A DNA stretch of 64,000 nt from Siphonodentalium dalli (GCA_032622095.1 CP136066.1:183556716-183620715); one strand, 5' to 3'; positions 11,166 to 22,552 are shown, counted from the first letter of the stretch. Program-made: numbers and translations. Notes: a model not told the origin generated them from the sequence alone.

Positions 11166-11511
11166 CGGCCGATATTTTTCGCCCAATATTGATGTTGTTT
11201 CTTCGTGAATATGGGAGTGTTTATTTTGAATTGGGGGAGGCGTTTATGCGCGGGCGTTTGTCACTCAATGTAGATGCAGGAGAGTCTTAGTGGAATTCGG
11301 GGAGGCGATGTCGGTACTTATGAGATAAATTCTAACAAAATATGTGCCAGTGTGATGGATGATTTCTTGCTATATATGTCTGTTTGCAATTCGCTCGTTC
11401 GGATGTCGATTTGGCGGCTGAGAGCATGGCGTGATCGGACTGATCTGATTGACACGTTAGACACGAACATGACTTTTGAAACTGATTCCTTATTCACAAA
11501 AAGGTCTCTTT
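11166..11511. other. No gene recognised
   Basis: A 113-codon plus-strand frame starts at 11274 but runs into the macrosatellite, and its tail is repeat-derived. Nothing else is recognised. Confidence 0.4.
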
Positions 11512-11877
11512 CGGTCAATTTGACGCATGGGTTGGTGGCCCGCCCAAATACCCATCAGAGACACCCCAGCCTTCACCCGGGGGAGGGTAACGGCCACCCT
11601 GAGGGGGTGGAGTAAGGACTATTTTGGAGAACTGTAAGGATTTCGGCCAATTTGATAGTATGGGTGGGTGGCTCGCCCAAAATAACCCATAGAAACACCC
11701 CACCCCTCACATCCGGGGGGGGGGGGTACCACCGAGGGGGTGAACGTGGGATATGGACCATTTTCGAGACTGGTAAGGATTTCGGCCAATTGACGGCATG
11801 GATGGATGGCCCGCTCAAATGTCCCATAGAAACAGCCCACCCATGAACGCTGGGGGAACCACCCAGGAGGTGAAAAT
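11512..11877 (+). repeat. GC-rich macrosatellite, left arm, part 1
   Basis: About three ~130-bp units share the order GGTAAGGATTTCGGCCAATT, a GGGTGGGTGGC block, CCCATAGAAACACCCCACCC, then GGGGGTGAAAATGGG. They are far richer in GC than the flanks. The overlapping 'proline/glycine' frames on both strands are a by-product of the repeat and are not genes. The array is interrupted after 11877 by a foldback transposon and resumes at 12864. Confidence 0.85.
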
Positions 11878-12863
11878 GGGTGTGTCTTTTTACCGGATTC
11901 CGGATTCCGGATCCCGACCCGGATTTAGGTGTCTTTTTACCGGATTTCGACCCGGATTCGGGTATGAATTTCATGCTTGTTTTATCACACATTTAACCCA
12001 TTAAAAGCCGTTTCTGACACGCGGAAACTGGTTAGGAGGTGAGATTAAACCAATATAGGGCTGTCGTGCTCATTCAACCCGATTAATCGTATTTAAAGGT
12101 ACATATCGTGCCCGGATCAGCATACTTCTTATTTTTTCATATTGACACGGCGGTTGGATCAACATCTATAACCTAGTTCCACGCGACTCAGTTTACATTT
12201 ATTGTATTAAATAAGCATTACTTTATAAGAAGAAAATCCGGATCCGGGCATAATCTGTACCTTTAAATATTATCAGTAAATACGTGGAAATTAATTCGGT
12301 TCCGCACATGGTGTGTACCTTTAAATGCGATAATCATTCCGTGAAATCAATCAAACAGCCTAGTATAACGTCTCAAAAATTAACTTATAGCTTTGTTCCA
12401 CGTGACATTTAATATATCAAAAAGACGATAATTTATATGGAAAAAAAAGAGAGAGAAAAAAACCGGATCCGGACATGATATCTACCTTTAAATATGATCA
12501 ATAATTACGAGATAATTAATTCGGATCCGGACATGGTGTGTTCCCTTAAATGCCATCATGATCACGTAAAATCAATCCAACCGCCGTGTCTATATGAAAA
12601 AATAAGAAGTATGCAGATCCGGGCACGATATGTACCTTTAAATACGATTAATCGGGTTGAATGAGCACGACAGCCCTATATTGGTTTAATCTCACCTCCT
12701 AACCAGTTTCCGCGTGTCAGAAACGGCTTTTAATGGGTTAAATGTGTGATAAAACAAGCATGAAATTCATACCCGAATCCGGGTCGAAATCCGATAAAAA
12801 GACACCTAAATCCGGGTCGAAATCCGGGATCCGGAATCCGGAATCCGGTAAAAAGACACACCC
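11878..12863. mobile_element. Mutator-like foldback element with ~285-bp TIRs
   Basis: A 986-bp element starts GGGTGTGTCTTTTTACC and ends GGTAAAAAGACACACCC. It is flanked by a perfect 9-bp duplication GGTGAAAAT (11869-11877 and 12864-12872) derived from the host macrosatellite. The arms 11878-12159 and 12574-12863 are inverted and nearly identical, differing by a few substitutions and one ~7-bp indel. The interior 12220-12560 holds direct repeats of CCGGATCCGG and TACCTTTAAAT. Nine-base duplications with long TIRs are typical of Mutator-like elements. No transposase is encoded. Confidence 0.88.
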
Positions 12864-13085
12864 GGTGAAAATGGGGTATGGACCATTTTCGAGAACGGTA
12901 AGGATTTCGGTCAATTTGACGTCAGCAGTGTGGGTAGCCCGTTCCAACTACCCCCTAGAAACACTCTCACCCGGAGGTACCACCCCGAGGGGGTGAAATG
13001 GGGTATGGACCATTTTCGAGAACGGTGGGTGGCACATCCCAAATGCCCCCCATATAAACACCCCACCCCCACCCGGACCCCATTT
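12864..13085 (+). repeat. GC-rich macrosatellite, left arm, part 2
   Basis: The array resumes directly after the foldback element, in the same orientation as 11512-11877, with GGGGTATGGACCATTTTCGA and GGTAAGGATTTCGG. Orientation flips near 13085-13095. Confidence 0.82.
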
Positions 13086-13094
13086 TCACCCGCT

Positions 13095-13895
13095 CGGGTA
13101 GAACCACCCGCGGTAAGGGTGGGGGTGTTTCTATGACTATATTTGAGGTCATATTGGCCGAAATCTTTACCGTTCTCGATAACGGTCCATACCCCATTAT
13201 ATGGGGTATTTGGGTGTGCCACCTACACATGCCGTAATATTGACCAACAGAGGCATGTTTTTGCGAATAATGAATAAAATGCTCCATACCCCATTTTCAC
13301 CCCAGCAGGGTGGTACCCTCCAGGGATGAGGGTAGGGTGTCTATATGGGATATTTGGAGCGGGCCACACACCCTGTCGTCAAATTGGCCGAAATCCTTAC
13401 CGTTCTCGAACATGGTTAATATCCCATCTTCACCCTCGGGTGGTGACCCACCCCACCCCGCCCGGATGTGAGGGGTGGGGTGTTTATATGCATTATTTGA
13501 GGTACCCTTCCCCGGGGGTGAGGGTTGGGGTGTTTCTATTCGGTATTTGGGCCTACCCAATTTCCACCTCCTCTGGTGGGACCCCCCCCTCCCCGGTGAG
13601 GGGTGGGTAGGGGTGGTTCTATGGTGTATTTTGATCGTGCCACCCACTCCTGCTGCCAAATTAATTAGCCTAAATCCTTATACCGTCCATACCCCTGTTA
13701 TCCCGGGGTGAGGGGTGATGTTTCTATCGGGTATTGTGGGCGAGCCACCCTTTCATGCCGTCAAATTCGCCGAAATCCTTCCCGTTCTCAAAAATGGTCC
13801 ATACCCCATTTTCACCCGTCCGGATGGTACCCCCGGGGTGGTGGTGTTTCTATGGGGTATTTATGGCGGGGCCCCACCCATGCCCTCAAGAGATA
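13095..13895 (-). repeat. GC-rich macrosatellite, right arm (inverted)
   Basis: About five to six diverged units occur as the reverse complement of those at 11512-13085. They show GGCCGAAATCCTTACCGTTC, GGTCCATACCCCATTTTCAC, then GGGTGGGGTGTTTCTATGG. The array is therefore one large interrupted inverted repeat centred near 13090. No coding function is inferred. Confidence 0.85.
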
Positions 13896-14017
13896 TTTTT
13901 GAGTTCCAAAAGTCACGTTCGTCCATGATATTAGATAATATCTAACCGTTATACAACAGACCGTGCATTCGTCGTGATTTCTCAAAGCGCACGGGTTATT
14001 CCCCTGATTAGGAGATT

Positions 14018-14250
14018 ATATAGCGACAACAGGTCGCTTGACCGGACAATGAATTGACAAGTAGCGATAATAAACAGACAGACCACGCCTCCTATTCTTG
14101 CAATTGGACAAGTGTGGCCCACAGGTAACGCAATCGACCAAATCTAAGTCGTCCCAGCGGTGGAGAAAAACTTGGTTTTACTACTAAAACCCAGTTTAAA
14201 CTGGTAGTTTAAACTAGGTCTAAACTGGAGATGCCGATTCGGACCGAAAA
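14018..14250 (+). repeat. Dispersed repeat R1 (copy 2)
   Basis: It matches 8482-8676, with an added segment containing AAACTTGGTTTTACTACT before the shared end CCGATTCGGACC. It is followed directly by a family F palindromic unit, as in the first copy's neighbourhood. Confidence 0.65.
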
Positions 14251-14455
14251 GTCGTGAGTTGGCTTATTCGTGTCATTGTGCGCGCATAGTCTGCTTGGAA
14301 TCGCCTCACTGTGAGTCGATAATGTGACTAAAATTCTATCATTTTAAGCATATTATCGACTCTAAATGAGGCGATTCTCAGCAGATTATCAACTAAACAA
14401 GTTCTATAGTAAAAAGATCATGTGCGGATTTTCGAGAAAACAGGCTGAATTTACA
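14250..14455. repeat. Family F palindromic unit
   Basis: It carries GTCGTGAGTTGGCTTATT, GAGTCGATAATGTGACTAAA, ATTATCGACTCTAAATGAGG and a closing GAGAAAACAGGCTG, matching the units at 9086-10450. It is an imperfect hairpin. Confidence 0.65.
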
Positions 14456-15443
14456 TTTGCAAATTTTCAAATATTTATACTCTAGTATGCGTGGGGCCGG
14501 GAGATTAATCTTATCCTTGGGAAATGAGAGTTACTGACACAGTTCTTTGAGGAGATTAAGAAGTACAAGAGTTCCAGTGCTAGGAATTCTAGGGACGAAG
14601 ACGGTAAAATATTTCTAAATAGATAAAGATCGACCGGTAACAGTTTGAAGTTGGACCTGGCCGTCTTTTCAACAAGTACGATTGTTCAACTTTTTACAAA
14701 TTCGGATTAAATTTTACAGACTTTGGCTATAATTGCTGCTTTGGTTCTGGTGTCGTTTGTCAAACCCACGCTCTGTTCGTTTCAGGAAACTTAAGTTTCT
14801 TCAATGCTGTGACACGCACTCATGGTCCTGGTGTCACTTATCAAATCCCACGCTCTGTTTCTACTTAAACATAATTCAGCAAACCTAAATAACATCAGTG
14901 TTGTGACGCGTACTCATGTTCTTTGCAAACTTCTGTGTGGAGGTAGGAAGAATGTCCAATTGCAACTTGTGTAATGATCAATCTATCCGCGATAGTTCAT
15001 GATGCTGATATTTTGTTTCTGTAGGGCAAAATGTGGTCTAGGATTAACTAACTGCGCATGTCGATAGCGTTTGCTTCTTCCACTAGCGTTTTGCATCTTA
15101 TGTCGGTTGTAAAGTGTGCGCAATATTGAAACTCAATCGATAGCGCCACAGTCCCGATTTATTTCCATCACTGTCATCTAAGTCTCTTACTGCGACTATT
15201 ATATTTTCATAGAGCCTGTTCTCCCGAAAATCAGCAAGACTTTTACGACAAATCTTGCAAGATAAGCGGTAAGAAATTGCAAATATCAACATAATCCTTG
15301 ATTCTGTTTAATGCAACTATGAAATTTAGCTTTCGCAGAATCAGACGTGCTACACATTTGTGCGAAATGCTCAGCAATAAAAATTGCTTTATGCTATAGA
15401 CACTAATTTTAGATAATGACGTCTTAGATCTTGTAAAGAAATC
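14456..15443. other. No gene recognised; one tandem pair
   Basis: A ~90-bp sequence containing CTGGTGTCGTTTGTCAAACC and CCACGCTCTGTT occurs twice in tandem at about 14738-14925. Short frames only. A GCCTGTTCTCCCGAAAATCAG piece at 15212-15232 is the end of a family F unit. Confidence 0.4.
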
Positions 15444-15509
15444 TCTACTCTGGCTAACACCGGGAAAATATTTCTCATTATATATTATTCTTAATGTTTC
15501 TTGATAAAG

Positions 15510-15726
15510 TACAGTAATGCCCAAAGTAATTGACCACTTAACCACAGCATAATTATGGGTAATTTTTCAGGATTTAGTCGGAAATATGGCTTGTTGCCAT
15601 TCATCGGAAAGCTCTCGTCGAGAGTTTTCCGATGAATGGAAACAAGCCATATTTCCGACTAAATCCTGAAAAATTACCCATAATTCTTCTGTGGTTAAGT
15701 GGTCAATTACTTTGGGCATTACTGTA
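15510..15726. mobile_element. Perfect-palindrome mariner-type MITE
   Basis: The 217-bp sequence TACAGTAATGCCC...GGGCATTACTGTA is an almost perfect palindrome folding around CTCTCGTCGAGAG near 15610. TA at both ends and CAGT termini fit a Tc1/mariner-type MITE. The near identity of the arms indicates recent origin or arm conversion. The block AAAGTAATTGACCA links it to 2339-2693, and its right arm resembles 29837-29883. Confidence 0.88.
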
Positions 15727-16259
15727 ATTCACTGTAGGTGAAGGTCCCAACTCGAAATTGCATGCCTTTCTGTGACTTTTCGTAAGCCGATATCGCAATA
15801 AACATTGAATTATTACCCAGAAGAAAATCCATAAAAAATGCGCACATTAACTGCTTCCAATAGAACTTGTTTTATGTAGATAATCTGCTGAGAATTGACT
15901 CATTTTGAGTCGATAATGTGCTGAAAAATAAGAATATTTTAGTTATAATGAGGCGATTCCAAGCAGATCATGTGCGGACAATGACACAAATAAGCCAGCT
16001 CACGACTTTTCAGGGGTATGCTCTTTAACATGTCTGTTCACTGTGGCCCGCGCCATAAAACGAAATAGCGGACATGACTCCATTATCTGCTTATTTCAGA
16101 ATAAAATAATCACGTATGTACCTATTTCACTATATATGTCGATTATGTGCGTACTTGTGCAAGGATATGTTGAATTGTAAGCGACGCAGTAAAAACTCGC
16201 ACACAAAGTCAGCTAAATCGTGATATTGTTAGTTGGGGCCTTCACCTACCGTGAAATAC
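15725..16259. mobile_element. TIR element with TTCACTGTAGGTGAAGG ends
   Basis: The left end TAATTCACTGTAGGTGAAGG and right end CCTTCACCTACCGTGAAATA are inverted repeats with TA at the outer edge. The body includes a family F palindromic unit (15840-16100) with GAGTCGATAATGTGCTGAAA. Its left TA is shared with the right end of the mariner-type hairpin, so the two abut exactly. It is non-coding. Confidence 0.6.
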
Positions 16260-16408
16260 ATTATGAAGGAACAAATACTAAATAGGAAACATGTTCCCTA
16301 TGTTATTGTTTCGACTTTATAAGGTTCCCTGTCAAAACATCAAAAAGTTTGTACTGGTGGAATATGATCTCTACGGGCGTTAGCCAGAGTAGAGATTGAT
16401 GACATGCT

Positions 16409-18880
16409 CTAATGACATCAGTTAATCCCATGTTTCTTTATGTCCTGAGTTTACTAGTGTTTTCCCGAAGAATGATAACCACTTGGACTTGTTTGTAGCT
16501 TCTGGGTCTATATTGGAAAGGTGATTCACAATTACATAGACATTTTTCGCTAACGTAGATCCGTCGCCTGAAACCAATCAAGACCAGTATAAGATTGTTC
16601 GACATTTGATATCTATCAGGAGGGGCTATCTGTCGAGGTCATCATAGCTTCTCACGTACATTAATATTTTTGAAACACCAGACCTCATTCCCGTCTAGCA
16701 GAATTGAAAGGACGGTTGCATCAAACAGTTTCAACATTCAATCAGGGGTAACTTTATATGCCTGGTTTTGTTCAAAAGGACGAACATCGCTCAAGATGCA
16801 ATCGATGCCGACCTGTCGAGAGCTTTATAGAACACTACATCCAAGACAAACGAATTCTTTGACTAAATCAATATCTTGGGCCCCAATACAAAAATAAAGT
16901 TTTATGTTTTGGCATTCTGTAGCAGAAGAATATTGTTTTAGATGCTTAAAGTTCATGTGCAGGTTCCAGACATCAGCATAGTCTGAGAACGAAAATAGGG
17001 TGCGGTTCATATTTTCACTTTCTGAAAGGTCGAAAGGGCCGATAAATATTCTTATGCATTCTCTTATATATGCGAGGCTCCAAATGGGAGCATGATTAGT
17101 CGGGACTTTCTGCTTCTTGTCCGGGGGATAGATATCCAGGTTAAGGGGACTATGTCATTAATGTAATATCTTTACGGTCGCTTCAGACTTTCGGATGGTT
17201 GCTTTATAGATCTCATGCAGTGGATGAGCCATATATTCGTTGCAGGAGTTATTGTACATGCGAGTAAAATGGATATGTGCATTTTATGAACATCTATTAA
17301 ATGGTTGAGGTGTGTTCAATGCACAATCGTTACCTATTTTTAATGTAAATTTAAGTTATAAATATGAGTTTTTAAAGACACACGGTGGTTTCCGCTCCAA
17401 AATACAAATAATATTATTCGCTTTTGAATTTTTCCCGGTATCGAAATAGGTCGATAAATATCTTAACTAGCTTTCTACGAGCATTCTGTAACCCAAAAAG
17501 ACGCATTGAAATAATGAAAAATGCAACAATGAACAAGGTGTTTGCGCCCCAAACAAAAACAGCCATTTCCACAACATGGAGCAGAAAAAGAGCGTCCGTG
17601 TTATTCTGTTCCTGATAGGGTAGCAATAAAGTGCGTTTGTCTGACTTGGGCCGAAAAATTGAAAACGGCTGGAAAATGCCTGTGACTTTGGCAAATGTTT
17701 TTCAAAGCATATGAAGCCGTCATATCAATATTTCGTGTATTTATCGACCTATCGTATCCGTCCCGCCAAATTACGTAGACAAAATTTGGAGTTCCGAATG
17801 AGCCATGTCCGTTTAAATAAATTTAAAATAAAAACCGATTTGGGTTAGATAATATATTGGTGACGTATGTACTTGACGCTGGATATCTATCAGTTTGAAT
17901 TATTTCGTCTATCTTCTGCATCATTAGATTCGAGCTATACCAAAAACGGAAGGGTTATGAACAACAAGAAATTAATTAGTAATTTATTTAATAAAGCTAA
18001 CGAATAAAACACGACGAATCATACAATGTATAGTCATCCGATAATTACAACTCGTTCACGCTGTCACATCTCTCAATCATAACTATCGACTCTCCCAACA
18101 TATACTTACTCTATCAACTTGCTCACCAATAATAAGACATGTCCTCAGGGACGTGGCTAGAGGGTCTCCAGTGTGAACCAGACCAAAATCGGCAGCTCGC
18201 AGAATTTAATTTGACCCCCCCCCCCCCTTTTATTTTGGGTTTGCACTTTCCAACTGGTGCCTCACGCATTTCAACTATTGGAAATTTCCAACCTGAGTTG
18301 GAACGGGAGTGGAACATTTTTAACTGCTTGCCATTTCTGACAAAAATTTCTGACACATTCCCAAATAAATACTGCTTGGAAAATCAAATAACGATAATAA
18401 TGTCAAACGACATGTGTTCTCAGATTTCCAACTAATGTTGTGTCAGGCATGAAATTTCCAACTGTTGAACATCTTCACTAAATATTGTGGACACCCCAAT
18501 CCTCATTTCCACGTCCCTGCATGCCCTTCACATACACTGCAAATGAATATACAACATCCAGAATATAGAAATTCAAACAAAGGCAGACACATTTTTAAAT
18601 TGATATGCATATAATACATGTACATGTATATCATACAAGGCCGCCACACACCCGAAAGGCCTCAGACTGGAGGATTGATGAGATCATTCTTATTCTTACA
18701 CAACTACTTCGAAATAATTTCGCCACATGACACCTGTCATAATAAACTTGTCTTTCAAAGAATAATTTAGGTAACGCTTATAGGAATCGCTCGCCCAATC
18801 CACATTAACTTGAATTAGTTCTCCTGGAACATGGGCCTAAAACGGCCGAGCCCTGTTTATACGGACACTTTTTTAGTGGT
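16409..18880. other. No gene recognised in 2.5 kb
   Basis: Frames are all under about 100 codons and none carries a recognised motif. At 17047-17072 the phrase ATGCATTCTCTTATATATGC is a solo fragment of the twin-hairpin family. A C14-like run lies near 18213-18227. Confidence 0.45.
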
Positions 18881-19265
18881 CTAACCCTTTACCCAACAAA
18901 CCGGCCAAAACCGGCCAAATAAAGCTTCAACAGCCTAAAATATCTTCGGTCTGTCTCAATAGAACCATACAAATATGGATATCATTGGAACCGGCTCCTT
19001 GACCACATTGTGATAGTTACAGTTATGCCCTTTGCCAATGCATTCTCTTATATATGCGAGTCGACCATAGGTCGCCTCGCATATATAAGAGAATGCATTG
19101 GCCTAAAAAAACACTTTACCATTTTTCTTACATTCTTTAACAATTTTATAATTTTTAATGTGTTAAGCCAATGCATTCTCTTATATATGCGAGGCGACCT
19201 ATGGTCGACTCGCATATATAAGAGAATGCATTGGCCCAGGGCCGTTCTGTTGGGTAAAGGGTTAA
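18881..19265. mobile_element. piggyBac-type MITE with twin hairpins (copy 1)
   Basis: The ends are (C/T)TAACCCTTTACCCAACA and TGTTGGGTAAAGGGTTAA. TTAA plus CCCTTT termini fit piggyBac-type ends. Inside are two ~70-bp near-perfect hairpins (19031-19100 and 19166-19236), each made of CCAATGCATTCTCTTATATA with its complement, around a GTCGACC/GGTCGCC core. The second hairpin is the reverse complement of the first, with a ~65-bp T-rich spacer between. AAACCGGCCAAAACCGGCC lies near one end. There is no ORF. Confidence 0.85.
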
Positions 19266-19679
19266 GCCAATATTTGCGATGCTCTTTATGATGTCTTGCT
19301 AATTGTATGTGATTGGACGTTATGTGAGCATCATACTTATAGACGAATGATAGATCACTAGAATAACCTCGTACAATGTAATATTTTTCTTAGGCTCTTA
19401 CATAACAAAATAATGAATTAAGCATAACAAACAAAAAAGGGAAAAGAGCACACTGTATTGTCTTACTCCATTTGATAACTAACAATAAAACAGAATGTGA
19501 GTGAAATATATCACCACCTCTGATTTGATGATTTTAATTAAAGACAAATATGTTATCTGATATTAGGTTCGATTTCCGCAGCAAAGGAACAAATGCAAGT
19601 AGAACATCTACCAGGAGGCAGAAAGAGGCATGCGTGCGTGATTTGTGATCTATTTCATCAGAATGTGGGTGGATTTGCA

Positions 19680-20205
19680 TTAAAGGCACGGGCGGCGTTC
19701 GTTGCAGAAATATTTATATTTGTTCAAATCGCCATCAACAGAAGGAACACCAAAATATATACAGTTCCGGTCATATGCCAAACATAATCAGCGCGTAAAT
19801 AGTATATTGTCGTCAATGCGTACGGTGGTGTACGTAAACAAGAGCCTGCCCGTGTTACAGAAGTTGTGCTTCTGTTTACATAACACAGCGCAATTCTATT
19901 GGTTAATCACACAAAAATCAGATAAATGCTCTTTATTATTTCCATATCAGGTAAACAGTAACATATAACTCTTTTTATGTTACCATATCCGGATCTAAAA
20001 AAAAGCCAGGAAACGTACAATTTTTTGCTTTTGTTTACATAACAAACGGGAAAAATTTATAATAACATACTGTTTATGCCATATTTCTGAATGGCATAAG
20101 AACAAAGTATGTCTATATCTTACTATTCCTTCTGTTTATGGCGGTTTTTGACGGAGGTGAATATTTTAACAGCATACCCACCGCCAACGCCGCCCGTATC
20201 TTTAA
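19680..20205 (-). mobile_element. TTAA MITE, family B, full length
   Basis: A 526-bp element runs from TTAAAGGCACGGGCGGC to GCCGCCCGTATCTTTAA, with TTAA at each end. It is a diverged relative of family A and the full-length counterpart of 8679-9076. The two halves are imperfect inverted copies, so the whole element can fold back. It is non-coding. Confidence 0.82.
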
Positions 20206-21239
20206 TATTTAGGTGTGACGGGATGAGCCTGGTGAACGGCGACGTCACAGAGTGAACAAACATTTTTTAATAATAGAGAGCTAGAGAAAATAGATATCTC
20301 TCAATCGAGAGAAAAGTGCAGATGCAATAATTTCAAACTACTTCTATAATTTATAATACAATCTTCGATTTGAAGCTTCTATCCAAAGATTGTATGTAAA
20401 CTTTAATACCTTCCACAGGAGCCAGCAGTGGCAGGATATACACAAAGGTAGTATGACCTCTGTTGTATGGCATGCTTTCGACGGGTACATCTTCCTTAAA
20501 GATGACATCAAATTACTAAACAAGAATGTCCTCAGTTTATTTTTAGATACCACACAAAAGAAAATGAATATTACCTGCAAAAAAGCTATTATTCCAAAAA
20601 ATCCTCCTGCAAATAGGTTCACATTGGAACTAATTATTCACATAGGTTCATATTTGACATATTTTAATCTGAATAAACCCATAGTGGACTTTTACCTGTT
20701 CTTCAGTTTTACGCCGCGGGCCACAGCTAAAACACGTTATAAAGAGCATACATATGAGTTAGTTTATTCGTGTCATTTACTGAATCAATTAAGGCCGCTA
20801 TGAACTGATTTGAGTTGAAATAAGTACATATGGAACTTATATTTCGTTGAACATTTAAGTCCATATAGGGCTTATTTTACATCAAAATAATTCCAATATG
20901 AGCTTATTTCAGTCGCTATGAAATAACTTCACTATGAGCATAACAAATATTGTTCTTGTGTGAGATTTATTCAAAATTGAATAAAGCTCATATCGAAATT
21001 CCCGCCAAATAAGTGAGAGAAAATGTCGGCCAATGAGAAGCCAGGAATGTTGGCACAAAAATAATATATGAGGCAGCTATAGATTTGAAACTGGTGGATA
21101 AATTATAGCCTGAGAATTAAGTAATTTGTAAACTGATTATTGCGATTATCATCAGCATAGCATTATTAACAATAATCGTTCATATTCAGCTAGAACACTC
21201 GTACAATTTGAAACACAAGCAATCTAAACATTCAAATGG
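20206..21239. other. No gene confirmed; one coding-like stretch
   Basis: On the minus strand about 20351-20515 is open and reads like a protein end, with a stop at 20351-20353, but it overlaps a 137-codon plus-strand frame and a 92-codon minus frame. None shows a known domain. The part 20780-21010 has inverted phrases around ATATGGACTT and TCATATTGG, related to family F edges (GGGCCACAGC). Confidence 0.35.
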
Positions 21240-21960
21240 ACATAATTTCTTTCAATATATAGTTATATGATATACAATTTGGTTATTCATTCAAAGTATT
21301 TGCAATTAATCATATATGGTTAAAGATACGATTGGCCTTGGCGGTAGGTATCCTGTGAAAATATTTCCACCCGTCAAAAACCGCCACAAACAGAAAGAAC
21401 ATCAAAATATAGATAGACTTTGTCCGTATACAAATAAGAAATATCGCATAAACAGTATGTTATTGTCATATGTTTGACCATTGTTATGTAAACAAAAGCT
21501 TAAAAAGTTACTTTTCTGGTGTTTGTTTATATTATGATGGTAAACATAAAGAGCGTTCTTTGTTGGTGAATTCCTGATATGGAACTAATAAAGAGCGTTT
21601 ATGCCATTTGTGTGTGATTAGCCAGTAGGATTGTGCTGTCTTCTGTAACACAATCAGGCTCTTGCTTAGGTAAAATATGGTAGATCTTTATGATAACATG
21701 CTATTTACGCGATGGTCATGGTATATATGAACGAAACTGTATGCGTTTTAATGTTTTTCTGTTTACGGTGATTGGAACAAATATGAATATTTTCGACAAC
21801 GAAGGCCTCACGTGCCTTTAAAATAAACAGAAAAATTATACATTTACATCAATACATTTAAATAGCAACAATATTCGTGATACTATCACTAGTGTGTTTT
21901 TCACACTGCATTATTTTGATCTCGTTGCTGTTTTAGTTGAGATTGTAAGCGTCGGTTGTG
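21240..21960. repeat. Local repeat R2, copy interrupted by a MITE
   Basis: The pieces 21240-21319 and 21822-21960 together match 22553-22755. They share ATAGTTATATGATATACAAT, CATATGGTTAA and GATACTATCACTAG. The family A MITE at 21320-21821 sits exactly at the TTAA in this copy, and the other copy keeps one TTAA, giving a paralogous empty site. Confidence 0.75.
21320..21821 (+). mobile_element. TTAA MITE, family A, full length (copy identical to 48088-48589)
   Basis: A 502-bp element starts TTAAAGATACGATTGGCC and ends GGCCTCACGTGCCTTTAA. The two halves are imperfect inverted copies (for example CGCATAAACAGTATGTTAT against ATAACATGCTATTTACGCG), so the whole element folds back. By eye it is identical to the copy at 48088-48589. 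There is no transposase. Termini and TTAA suggest a piggyBac-type or other TTAA-targeting helper. Confidence 0.9.
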
Positions 21961-22039
21961 GATGTATCGCTATCTGAGCTAATTAGGTAATTTGTTAACA
22001 AATGTTTACGATTACCATCTGTACCAAAACATTAGAATA

Positions 22040-22515
22040 ATAATTGTTTCCACAAAAATGCAAAATTCTATTCAGCAAGCTTATTTATCATAGGAACGGA
22101 ATCGTTCAAAACGAAACAGTCCCCATAACAATGGAACATTCTATTCAGCAATTAAGTGTATTACCATCGGCACGGAATCATTTGAAACGAAACAGTCTCC
22201 ATAACAACGCATAGTTTTATTCAGCAAGCGTATTACCATCAGCATCAACTCATTTTAAATGAAACTGTTTCCACAACAACGTTCTGTTCAGCAATCGTAT
22301 CACCATTGGCATAGAATCATTGAAAATTAAACAGTTTCCACAACAATTCAACGCTCTATTCAGCAAGCTTATAACCATAAGCTCCGAATCATTGAACAGA
22401 ATTTGTTTCCATTACAATGCAACATTATATACTTATCAAGTGTATTACCATTGGCACCGAATCATTCAAAACGATAGAGTCGCCATAACAATGCATCGTC
22501 CTATTCAACGGAATG
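22040..22515 (+). repeat. ~68-bp minisatellite, about 7 units
   Basis: Each unit carries CAGTTTCCACAACAA, then TATTCAGCAAGCGTATTACC, then CGGAATCATT. Units are diverged at perhaps 15-25%. A 79-codon frame through it reflects unit length and is not called. Confidence 0.75.
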
Positions 22516-22552
22516 CCATTTGTAAGACAAGTAACAAGTATATATTACAGTC

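Larger units (their letters stand above)
15444..16408. repeat. Outer 19-bp inverted repeat enclosing nested elements
   Basis: AATCTCTACTCTGGCTAAC lies at about 15444-15462 and its exact reverse complement at about 16390-16408. Inside lie the mariner-type hairpin (15510-15726) and a second TIR element (15725-16259). The outer pair may be the ends of an older host element. No target duplication was identified. Confidence 0.5.

Noticed and set aside
11515-13945. Many 60-140-codon Pro/Gly/Trp-rich ORFs on both strands
   Set aside because: They follow the unit of the GC-rich macrosatellite, change strand with its orientation, and run through the foldback element.
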